Below are positions 1 to 9,257 of a DNA stretch of 37,807 bases, piece after piece. Source of the DNA: Sulfurovum sp. 16-42-52 (GTDB lineage: Bacteria; Campylobacterota; Campylobacteria; Campylobacterales; Sulfurovaceae); assembly GCA_002281755.1 (NCBI GenBank), contig NCHB01000016.1, positions 1 to 37,807 on the forward strand, written 5' to 3'. Below the pieces are notes generated by a model. It was given only the letters and a program-made list of their open reading frames with translations, did not search any database and was not told where the DNA came from. Numbering within the stretch: the first letter of the stretch is position 1; each line of letters opens with the position of its first letter. A program made the position numbers and the translations under genes.

Positions 1-149
1 AAAAAACTTGTTTGCTGTTAGCTTTTGTGAAAACTATGAGTCTTTATTGAACCCAACCATATTTTAGTATTTTGGTTGGTAAATATATTATACGAAGGAG
101 TAACAATGAAATCAAAAAAATGATATGTGTTGTGCACCGCTCTCTGGAT
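1..149. other. Left-edge noncoding stretch with hairpin and orphan ribosome binding site
   Basis: No convincing gene lies here. Arms CCAACCA (53-59) and TGGTTGG (73-79) form a 7-bp inverted repeat with a 13-nt loop. An AAGGAG Shine-Dalgarno (95-100) precedes an ATG at 106, but the frame stops after five codons (MKSKK) at 121-123, right next to the 3' end of the converging Fur-family gene. It may be the 5' remnant of a deleted gene or a chance match. Confidence 0.4.
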
Positions 150-569
150 TCAGTTTTTAGACAATCCTTCACAGACTTTACACCGTTTATGCAAAGTGAT
201 GTATTCAAGTGTTTTGGTATGTTCCAAAAGAGTAAAAAACGCTTTTGCCTGTGAATTTTCTTTTTCTATCACCCCACATTGTGGACACAGTGTAAATACT
301 TTATTGTTTTCATCGGCGATGCAGTAATGTGCTTTTTTGTCTTCATTTTGAAGGACAATCACCAAATCACACGCGACAAAAAGGTTCAAATGCCTATAAA
401 CGGTGTTAACAGAGATTCGTTTTGGGTAATCCACTTTGATGATGTCACAGATTTGTGCCACACTCAGGCACTCCTGCGTCTCCAAAAGCACACGGAAAAT
501 CACTTCTCTGGCATGTGAATTATTGGCTTTGTTTTTTTCTATGCACCGATGCAGCATATTCATATTCAC
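150..569 (-). CDS. Fur-family transcriptional regulator
   Basis: This is a metal- or peroxide-responsive repressor of the Fur/PerR/Zur family (139 aa from the chosen start). The N-terminal winged helix holds the recognition-helix signature SVNTVYRHL (about residues 53-61). The C-terminal dimerisation domain keeps both structural-zinc CxxC pairs (C95/C98 and C130/C133). The usual His-rich regulatory metal motif before the first CxxC is absent (ENNKVFTLC instead), so its sensing specificity cannot be assigned. The start is taken as GTG at 569, seven bases after AAGAGG; ATG at 563 is an alternative. The in-frame ATG at 608 would place the AT-rich promoter repeat inside the gene. It is divergent from the DUF2325 gene, whose upstream region carries two Fur-box-like palindromes. 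Confidence 0.85.
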   Translation of the reverse strand: MNMNMLHRCIEKNKANNSHAREVIFRVLLETQECLSVAQICDIIKVDYPKRISVNTVYRHLNLFVACDLVIVLQNEDKKAHYCIADENNKVFTLCPQCGVIEKENSQAKAFFTLLEHTKTLEYITLHKRCKVCEGLSKN

Positions 570-580
570 AACGCACCTCT

Positions 581-614
581 TAATATTAATATTAATATCC
601 AATATCATTATTTA
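581..614. promoter_or_regulatory. AT-rich repeat upstream of the Fur-family gene
   Basis: Three tandem TAATAT units (581-598) are followed by AATATCATTATTT. This resembles the AT-rich Fur sites of Helicobacter and Campylobacter and lies just upstream of the chosen regulator start. Autoregulation is an inference. Confidence 0.35.
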
Positions 615-700
615 AATCAGAGCGAAGTATTTCGTTTTTATTCTTAAGAGACTATTAAAATGACATCCATTATCAATAATTTGGGATTTGTATTTTTTGT

Positions 701-719
701 ATTGATATTAACTATCAAT
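701..719. promoter_or_regulatory. Fur-box-like palindrome 1
   Basis: Arms ATTGATA (701-707) and TATCAAT (713-719) are separated by TTAAC. The 15-mer core TGATATTAACTATCA is close to the classic 7-1-7 Fur box TGATAATnATTATCA. It lies in the intergenic space between the Fur-family gene and the DUF2325 gene, about 65 bp before the latter's ATG. Confidence 0.6.
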
Positions 720-749
720 TTAATTATTGTTTAAGCTACTCTTGACTAT

Positions 750-772
750 TATTTGATAATTACTATCAAATA
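750..772. promoter_or_regulatory. Fur-box-like palindrome 2, abutting the RBS
   Basis: Arms TATTTGATA (750-758) and TATCAAATA (764-772) flank ATTAC. The core TGATAATTACTATCA differs from TGATAATnATTATCA at one position. The right arm touches the AAGGA ribosome binding site (772-776) of the DUF2325 gene, so a bound repressor would block transcription or early elongation there. It has the same 5-nt spacing as palindrome 1. Confidence 0.65.
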
Positions 773-782
773 AGGATGTGAA

Positions 783-1145
783 ATGTCAGTTTTAATTTTA
801 GGTGGAGACAGGATAGACCCTCTTAAGGAGTTGCTTTATGATTTGGGTGTACCAAACATTTTACACTGGGCAGCACGCAATCAAAAATGTGGCAGAAAAC
901 AAGACAAGCCCATCCCTACGGGTGTCAACATTGTCGTGATGCTGACCAATTTTCTCAACCACAACTCCATGAAACACTACAGAGCTGAGGCAAAATCAAA
1001 ATCAATCCCTATCATCTACACCACCAGAAGCACACAATGCCTCAGAGAGGATTTCCTCAAAGTCGTCTCAGAACTGGATCAAGAGAGCGAGATTTGTAAA
1101 CAGTGTAAACATTATCTTACGTGTTACAACGGGAGCAAAAAATGA
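783..1145 (+). CDS. DUF2325 domain protein
   Basis: This is a 120-aa cytoplasmic protein of the DUF2325 family, whose biochemical role is not established. The family pattern is visible: an N-terminal VLILGGDR (residues 3-10) like a Rossmann-type start, then a hydrophobic strand and NFLNH (56-60), and a strand PIIYTTRS. It has a C-terminal cysteine group C105-x2-C108-x5-C114 plus C36 and C86, which suggests metal or thiol chemistry; that is inference. AAGGA sits six bases before the ATG. Two Fur-box-like palindromes lie upstream and the stop overlaps the next gene's start (ATGA), so it probably forms a small Fur-controlled, translationally coupled operon with the ankyrin gene. Confidence 0.7.
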   Translation: MSVLILGGDRIDPLKELLYDLGVPNILHWAARNQKCGRKQDKPIPTGVNIVVMLTNFLNHNSMKHYRAEAKSKSIPIIYTTRSTQCLREDFLKVVSELDQESEICKQCKHYLTCYNGSKK

Positions 1146-1567
1146 CAGCACGAATGCCACAACAGCTGCTTCAAAAACCCATAAAGCAACCCGTCCGTAT
1201 CTATGATTTTATGCAAACGGTTCAACACAATACTTTATTAAATCCTCGCTTTATGAACGCGGTAGATATACATCAAAAAGACCGTTATGGAAACACGGCA
1301 CTCTACTGGGCTATTTATCATCACAATCTACAGAATGTAGAGATTTTGCTTCATCATGGATGCGCACTTGAAGTTACCGCAGAAGGCAGACATGCAGCAT
1401 TTTTTGCCATTGATACCAACAATCTTAAAATCCTTGCCTGCCTCATAGAACACGGTATCAATCCGCATACGCAGTACCGGAAAGAAAACGTGTATGAGTA
1501 TGCCAAACGTTTAGGCAGTAAAGAAATCAACGCTTATCTGCGCACAAACATGCTTGTCGGTTCATAA
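1142..1567 (+). CDS. Ankyrin-repeat protein
   Basis: A 141-aa protein with about three ankyrin repeats: DRYGNTALYWAIYHHNL, then GRHAAFFAIDTNNLKILACL, then a degenerate repeat ending in YAKRLGSKEI. Ankyrin repeats bind other proteins and have no catalytic role of their own. There is no signal peptide, so it is probably cytoplasmic. The start is ATG 1142, which overlaps the stop of the upstream gene (ATGA) and has GGGAG just before it; an in-frame ATG at 1121 lies deeper in the upstream gene and is less likely. The coupling suggests that it acts with the DUF2325 protein, but the partner is unknown. Confidence 0.75.
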   Translation: MTARMPQQLLQKPIKQPVRIYDFMQTVQHNTLLNPRFMNAVDIHQKDRYGNTALYWAIYHHNLQNVEILLHHGCALEVTAEGRHAAFFAIDTNNLKILACLIEHGINPHTQYRKENVYEYAKRLGSKEINAYLRTNMLVGS

Positions 1568-1744
1568 TCGATACGCATTGTCAATTTTATAGGACTCTCA
1601 ATCACGACATTTTATATACTTAAATCGGGTTGTCATTTGAAACACTACGTATTCTATAGATTAACCCATTTGTTAAACATCAAGATTTTCATATTTACTA
1701 CACATTTTTATATTTATAAAAGAATTTTATATTACAATATAAAC

Positions 1745-3577
1745 ATGGAACAGTTACGCATACTCATCGTAGATGACGACAGAACCACTACATCTATACT
1801 CAATCATATGCTAAATCCCTATGCCGATTTTATTATTACTGCAACTGACGGCATCGATGGACTTGCCCGTTTCCAAGAACACTCTCCTGATATTATTCTC
1901 TCGGATATCAATATGCCACGCATGAATGGTTTAGAGATGGTTGAAAAGATACGTCAAATAGATGAAAATGTAAAAATAGCCATCTTTACAGACTTTGAAA
2001 ATCGAGATATATTACTCAAAGCCATCGAACTGGGTGTCAATCAATTTCTCTCCAAACCTTTTGATTCTAAAAGTTTTTCAAAAACCATACAACAACTCTA
2101 TAACGATGTCATGGAAAAAAGACGAACTAAACGCGAAATACAAAGACAACAAAATATTCTGCATGCGATCAACAAAATGTCCCATAATTTTTTGCAACAA
2201 AGCGACTGGACAAAAGCCCTGTATCAAGAAATGCAAAACCTTAAACAGGCTTCTATGATGTCATCTATCTTTATTTATCAAAACGAACAAGATGATGATC
2301 CGCTCAGAGCCCATCAATTTTTATACATCAATGATAACCCCAAAGCAAAAAGCAAAAAGCATATTCATTATCGTAAAAATTATTTTATGCGATGGAAAAA
2401 CCAGCTAGAAAAAAACAAGCCTATTAACGGCAGCATAGAAGACTATGATCACTCAAAAAAGAAACTTTTAGATCTGTTTAAAATCAATTCTCTTCTTATC
2501 CTGCCCATTTTTGTACAATATAAATGGTGGGGATTTTTAGGTATAGGAGACGAGCGTAAACAGATACTCAATCCGACCAATGTTGAAATGCTCGGTACAG
2601 CAGCATCTATTATTGGTGCAGCGATCAATAACAGAAACAACCTCAAATCCCTTGAAATGTCGTCTGCAGTTTCACAACACACGATGGATGGTGTCATCAT
2701 TACAGACCATCACAATCAAATCATCCATGTCAATGATGCATTTACGAGCATTACAGGCTACGCGTCTTCTTTTGTCATCGGTAAAGACCCTAAAATCCTC
2801 AAATCAGGGCAACACGATAAACACTTTTATCAAAAAATATGGAATCAATTATCCCTCAACGGCTATTGGCAGGGAGAGATAACAAACCGTAAAAAAAACG
2901 GAGAGATTTATATAGAATGGCTCAGTATCAATGCCATCAAAAATGCACAAGGTCAAACGGAAAATTACATCGGTATCTTTTCAGATGTAACACACCAACG
3001 CAAGCATGCACACGATCATGCCTATTTGGCGACACATGACCCTCTAACGGGTCTTTCCAATAGACTATTATTTGATGACAGACTCGAACATGCGATGAAT
3101 CATGCTGAAAGGTTTGGCAAATGTATCTCTCTTATCTTTTGTGATCTGGATAATTTCAAACCGATTAACGACACGTATGGTCATGCCGTAGGGGATGAAA
3201 TCTTAAAAACAGTGGCACGTTTTCTGCAAGATACCTTACGTAAAGAAGATACTATTTGTCGTTTCGGCGGAGATGAATTTGTCATTTTAGTGGAAGAGTT
3301 AGAAAGTTTTGAATACCTTGAGACTATTTTACAAAGAATTAATTCACTAAGTAAAACCCCTTATGTTGTAGACGGTAACACCTTTTCCATTGACATGAGT
3401 ATTGGTGCATCAATTTATCCAGATGATGGCAATACTGCGCAAGAGCTGATAAAATCTGCTGACACCGCGATGTATAGAGCCAAAAATAAAGGCAAAAGCT
3501 GCATACAGTATTTTAAATCAAACCACCATGAATACTGTTTACAACAAAAAGACACATCACTGCACTATAGTATTTAG
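1745..3577 (+). CDS. Response regulator / PAS / GGDEF diguanylate cyclase
   Basis: A 610-aa soluble signalling protein predicted to make cyclic di-GMP in response to phosphorylation. Domains in order: a receiver (residues 4-120) with acidic triad D10-D12, phospho-acceptor D54, T82 and K104; a GAF-like segment (about 155-295); a PAS domain (about 300-425); and a GGDEF domain (about 435-595). The catalytic motif is GGDEF at 508-512, and an intact RxxD inhibitory site (R499-D502) lies five residues before it, so product inhibition is expected. There is no EAL domain. The start is taken at MEQLRILIVDDD; the upstream in-frame extension is AT-rich and atypical. No clear Shine-Dalgarno is seen. The 3' end overlaps the convergent ribF by 21 bp. 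No cognate kinase is adjacent. Confidence 0.9.
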   Translation: MEQLRILIVDDDRTTTSILNHMLNPYADFIITATDGIDGLARFQEHSPDIILSDINMPRMNGLEMVEKIRQIDENVKIAIFTDFENRDILLKAIELGVNQFLSKPFDSKSFSKTIQQLYNDVMEKRRTKREIQRQQNILHAINKMSHNFLQQSDWTKALYQEMQNLKQASMMSSIFIYQNEQDDDPLRAHQFLYINDNPKAKSKKHIHYRKNYFMRWKNQLEKNKPINGSIEDYDHSKKKLLDLFKINSLLILPIFVQYKWWGFLGIGDERKQILNPTNVEMLGTAASIIGAAINNRNNLKSLEMSSAVSQHTMDGVIITDHHNQIIHVNDAFTSITGYASSFVIGKDPKILKSGQHDKHFYQKIWNQLSLNGYWQGEITNRKKNGEIYIEWLSINAIKNAQGQTENYIGIFSDVTHQRKHAHDHAYLATHDPLTGLSNRLLFDDRLEHAMNHAERFGKCISLIFCDLDNFKPINDTYGHAVGDEILKTVARFLQDTLRKEDTICRFGGDEFVILVEELESFEYLETILQRINSLSKTPYVVDGNTFSIDMSIGASIYPDDGNTAQELIKSADTAMYRAKNKGKSCIQYFKSNHHEYCLQQKDTSLHYSI

Positions 3578-4375
3578 ATAGTTTTTTGTTTGAGCGATAT
3601 CTTCATCAATCTGTTCTTTTAATGCTTCAAGCGTTTCAAACCGCTGGTTGCATCGTATATACACTATAAATTTTAGCAAAACCACACCTCTCACTTCTGC
3701 AATATCAGTATCCAAAAGATGTGTTTCCACCGCGAAAGAGTCATCGGTAGTCACGCGGTGCCCTAAAAAACTCACCGAATTAAACCATACACCGTTGATA
3801 CAGGTGCGTGTTGCATACACCCCTTCAAGCGGAAGCTGATAGCCTTCTGTTCTAAGATTAATCGTAGGAACAAGTTCTTTTTTACCCAATCCCTGCCCCT
3901 GCACAACCACACCTTCGATGACATAGGATCTGCCAAGAAGTTTGTTCGCCATCTTAATATTGCCTTCTTTTAAAAAGTCTTTGATGGTACGCGAATGTAT
4001 GGGGATCTGCTCAAAAGTGACTTGCTCAACGATGATGATTTCTTTGTCACATAGTGTGCGAAGCAGCTCTGCATTCCCTGCTTTGTCTTTTCCAAAATGA
4101 AAATCATACCCCACCACAATCCGCTCTAAAGCAGGAAAATCTGTTTGCAACTTCAACACAAACTCAAGTGGAGTGAGTCCTTTTATCTTGTCGAAATGAT
4201 AAAAACAACAGATCTTGTGAGTATAGAGTGAGCGTTTGTATCCTGGTGTTAGGTATCCACTGTTTCGCTCTATGATGACAGCAGCATCCACCCTGTCAAG
4301 CAGTGCCTTGTGTCCAAGATGGATACCATCAAACGAACCGATCGCGATGGATTTTATGGGATGTCCAGCAGCCAC
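3557..4375 (-). CDS. ribF: Bifunctional riboflavin kinase / FAD synthetase
   Basis: It converts riboflavin to FMN and then FAD. The N-terminal nucleotidyltransferase motif GSFDGIHLGH is at about residues 13-22, and VVGYDFHFGK follows. The C-terminal kinase part has PTINL and GVYATR. At 272 aa it is on the short side, as in other Campylobacterota. The start is a GTG at 4375 immediately after the tlyA stop (TAAGTG), so translational coupling to tlyA is likely. It is the last gene of the long minus-strand run. FAD supply is relevant to several flavoproteins, including the sulfide-dehydrogenase-like protein in this window, but the link is only metabolic. Confidence 0.93.
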   Translation of the reverse strand: MAAGHPIKSIAIGSFDGIHLGHKALLDRVDAAVIIERNSGYLTPGYKRSLYTHKICCFYHFDKIKGLTPLEFVLKLQTDFPALERIVVGYDFHFGKDKAGNAELLRTLCDKEIIIVEQVTFEQIPIHSRTIKDFLKEGNIKMANKLLGRSYVIEGVVVQGQGLGKKELVPTINLRTEGYQLPLEGVYATRTCINGVWFNSVSFLGHRVTTDDSFAVETHLLDTDIAEVRGVVLLKFIVYIRCNQRFETLEALKEQIDEDIAQTKNYLNTIVQ

Positions 4376-5095
4376 TTAACGCCCACTCTTTACAAAATGG
4401 TACAGGTATTCCTGATTGCCCTCTTTACCCTGAATGTGTGAGAGTGTCTGATACATCTCTTCCCATCCCATATTTTCCGCTTGGGCTTCAAACGCCTCTT
4501 TGCGTCTAGCGATGGCATCTTTGTCCTGTACCACCCCTTTTGCATCCCGTTTCACCTCTTTACCGACTTCAAACTGCGGTTTGTACAAGATGATGATATC
4601 TGTACCCTGAGCACTCAATCTGTCGATGGCATCACTGATCTGAAGCACCGAGATGAACGAAACATCACAAGTGATAAGCTCAAACGGTTCAGCGGCTTCA
4701 AAATCACGGATATCTGTCTCTTCAAACAGTGAGAGTTTTGCATTGTCCCGCAGGGAGATATGCAGTTGGTCTTTTCCTACATCGACACAAGTCAATGCAC
4801 CGACATCATGTTCCAACAAAATCTGCGCAAACCCGCCCGTACTTGAACCGATGTCTAGCGTCCGTTTGCCTTTAACTTCCAGCGCATACGCTGCCAAAAA
4901 GCTTTCCAGTTTACGCGCGGCACGGGAGACATAAAACTTCGCATCCTCTACTTCAACGACAGTATTTTCGTCGATGTTTGCCGAAGGCTTCGCCACTTTG
5001 CCATCCACCCTCACCTGCCCCGCTTTTATCGCCTCATGCGCACGGTTACGGCTCTCAAAATAGCCCTCATCCATTAGGTATTTGTCTAGTCGCAT
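4376..5095 (-). CDS. tlyA: TlyA family rRNA (cytidine-2'-O)-methyltransferase
   Basis: A 239-aa protein with an N-terminal S4 RNA-binding domain (MRLDKYLMDEGYFESRNRAH, VRVDGK) followed by a FtsJ/RrmJ-type methyltransferase fold. The SAM-binding motif LDIGSSTGGF is at about residues 79-88, and ITCDVSFIS and a YKPQFE motif are present. In this family the enzyme 2'-O-methylates rRNA cytidines and affects capreomycin sensitivity; older annotations call it a hemolysin. It lies directly upstream of ribF, a conserved pairing in Campylobacterota. Confidence 0.92.
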   Translation of the reverse strand: MRLDKYLMDEGYFESRNRAHEAIKAGQVRVDGKVAKPSANIDENTVVEVEDAKFYVSRAARKLESFLAAYALEVKGKRTLDIGSSTGGFAQILLEHDVGALTCVDVGKDQLHISLRDNAKLSLFEETDIRDFEAAEPFELITCDVSFISVLQISDAIDRLSAQGTDIIILYKPQFEVGKEVKRDAKGVVQDKDAIARRKEAFEAQAENMGWEEMYQTLSHIQGKEGNQEYLYHFVKSGR

Positions 5096-5129
5096 ACTCT
5101 ATCCTTCATCTTACCACTATTCTTTACCC

Positions 5130-5381
5130 TCAATACACTTCTTTTCTGCGGGCTATCTTAGATACAAGCATCAAGTTACCTTCTTGGTAAAATATCACTC
5201 TATAATCCTCAATCCTCAGTCTATATGCACCATCAAACGGCGTTTTAAGTTTTTTTATCTTTGTGATGACAGGCGTATTGGCAAACGCTTCGATGCCATC
5301 AAGCAACTCTTTGGCTATCGTTGGATTAAGTTTTTGAAGTTGTTTAACTGCATTTGGGTCATATTCTATATCATAAGCCAA
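5130..5381 (-). CDS. RelE/ParE-family toxin
   Basis: An 83-aa basic protein with the RelE/ParE pattern: an N-terminal strand (YDIEYDPNAVKQLQKL), a central helix pair, then AYRLRIEDYRVIFY and a C-terminal KIARRKEVY. In the family such proteins are ribosome-dependent mRNA endonucleases or gyrase poisons; which applies here cannot be read. It overlaps the upstream antitoxin gene by 11 bp, the usual antitoxin-first arrangement. It forms part of an accessory insertion in the ligA-tlyA interval. Confidence 0.88.
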   Translation of the reverse strand: MAYDIEYDPNAVKQLQKLNPTIAKELLDGIEAFANTPVITKIKKLKTPFDGAYRLRIEDYRVIFYQEGNLMLVSKIARRKEVY

Positions 5382-5589
5382 GTGATTTTCTCACATCACT
5401 ATGTTTAACTGTTTTTAGCGTTCCCATTTTATGTTCAGTGACTGTTTTAGTTACCGCGCTCATATCAAAATAATCTTGCAAAGCCTCTCTGATAATTTGC
5501 GTTTTTTTCTTACCACTCTCAAGCGCCATACTATCTATCTCATCTATGAGCGACTCTTCTAATGTTATGGTCATTTTTTTGGTCATCAT
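5371..5589 (-). CDS. Ribbon-helix-helix (CopG-type) antitoxin
   Basis: A 72-aa protein with an N-terminal ribbon (KKMTITLEESL) and two helices (IDEIDSMALESG, TQIIREALQDYF) typical of RHH DNA-binding antitoxins; the C-terminal tail would bind the toxin. Two adjacent ATGs exist (5589 and 5586); AAGG at 5594-5597 is better spaced for 5586. The promoter carries 10-bp-spaced direct repeats suited to RHH autorepression. Confidence 0.88.
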   Translation of the reverse strand: MMTKKMTITLEESLIDEIDSMALESGKKKTQIIREALQDYFDMSAVTKTVTEHKMGTLKTVKHSDVRKSLGL

Positions 5590-5612
5590 ATTGCCTTGTG
5601 TAAATTTACCCT

Positions 5613-5635
5613 ATTATACCATACTTTGCCATACT
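5613..5635 (-). promoter_or_regulatory. Toxin-antitoxin promoter and direct-repeat operator
   Basis: On the minus strand a TATAAT -10 box occupies 5618-5613. Just upstream, CCATACT occurs twice on the plus strand (5619-5625 and 5629-5635), exactly one helical turn apart. RHH repressors typically bind such phased repeats cooperatively, so this is a likely autoregulatory operator. Confidence 0.5.
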
Positions 5636-5660
5636 ATTTTTGTTTGTCCCATGATGGCTT

Positions 5661-6245
5661 TTATTCTTGTCCCAAACAATCTGGAAAATTATTTACCATC
5701 TCTTCATAGGTTTTATTTTTTTCTAACGCAGTCACTACTTCGACTAATGGCTTTTCATATATTGTTGGCAAATTATACTCATTGTCTTGCAGTTCAAATG
5801 CCAATTTTTCAATGGGTGGATTAAACTGTGCGTCAAGACCCTCTTTGTTTCCTCTTGCATCCACTTTATACCAACCATAGTTTTTGAGATATATAGCATT
5901 TAAACCATGCAAACAATACACATCATCTTTGTATTCACTACAACTCAGTCTTTGATAACAAAATCCAGTAGGAATTTTATTTGCTCTAAGCAATGCAGCC
6001 AATAAATGTGATTTTGCATAACACCAACCAGTTTTGTATTTCAATACATCACTAGCAATCAAGGTGGTAATCGTTGATTTACAATCACCACTATGCTGTA
6101 TCTCATCTCGTACAAATAAAAAACACTTTTTTGCGATCTCTTCATCAATCTCACAACCATTTGAAAGCAACAACGCTAAAGCCTGTATATCTGGATGAGA
6201 GAAATTAATTATCCCAGTTTCTTCTAAAAAATTAGACATATTCAT
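5661..6245 (-). CDS. Transglutaminase-like cysteine protease-fold protein
   Basis: A 194-aa protein of the transglutaminase-like superfamily. The catalytic triad is visible: Cys in GWCYAKSHLLAALLRA, His in LHGLNAIYL and Asp in KVDARGNK. There is no signal peptide, so it is probably cytoplasmic. Bacterial members are mostly proteases or amide hydrolases with unknown substrates, and none can be proposed here. It follows the GNAT gene by 12 bp and is likely cotranscribed with it. Both look like accessory genes inserted after ligA. Confidence 0.8.
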   Translation of the reverse strand: MNMSNFLEETGIINFSHPDIQALALLLSNGCEIDEEIAKKCFLFVRDEIQHSGDCKSTITTLIASDVLKYKTGWCYAKSHLLAALLRANKIPTGFCYQRLSCSEYKDDVYCLHGLNAIYLKNYGWYKVDARGNKEGLDAQFNPPIEKLAFELQDNEYNLPTIYEKPLVEVVTALEKNKTYEEMVNNFPDCLGQE

Positions 6246-6257
6246 GATTTAACCTTT

Positions 6258-6653
6258 TTACCCCAAAACCCAAGCGGATGGATGCTGTTTAAACCCTATT
6301 TTGGGATAGTACTCTGTCGCTTTTGGAGCTGAGAGCAAAATAATTTTACAACCATTTTTTAGGCTTTCTTTTGTTTTTTTAATGAGCATTTTTCCTATGC
6401 CTTGTTGTTGATAAGCGACATCTACAGCCAAATCTGATAAATAACAGCAGTAACTAAAGTCTGTAAGCGACCTTGCTAGACCCACAATCTTTTCTCCATC
6501 AAATGCCAGAACTAAAACATCTGCATTGACTAGCATATCAGACAAACGTGCTTTGTCATCAATCGGTCTTCTTTCTCCCAAAGTAGAACGATTTAAAATA
6601 TCTACAAAATCATCTGTTAAGATTGCTTCATTTATCTTGTAAGTTATGTTCAT
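6258..6653 (-). CDS. GNAT family N-acetyltransferase
   Basis: A 131-aa protein with the GNAT acetyl-CoA motif QQQGIGKMLIKK (motif A, R/QxxGxG/A) preceded by LAVDVAYQ, and a C-terminal YYPKIGF typical of motif B. It transfers an acetyl group from acetyl-CoA; the acceptor is unknown. It lies 15 bp after ligA and 12 bp before the transglutaminase-like gene on the same strand. Confidence 0.85.
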   Translation of the reverse strand: MNITYKINEAILTDDFVDILNRSTLGERRPIDDKARLSDMLVNADVLVLAFDGEKIVGLARSLTDFSYCCYLSDLAVDVAYQQQGIGKMLIKKTKESLKNGCKIILLSAPKATEYYPKIGFKQHPSAWVLG

Positions 6654-6668
6654 TTTTGCACTTTCAAT

Positions 6669-9253
<2,585 letters not shown>

Positions 9254-9257
9254 ACGA

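Noticed and set aside
72-518. Plus-strand frames opposite the Fur-family gene
   Set aside because: They are antisense to a gene with strong family motifs and have no coherent protein pattern.
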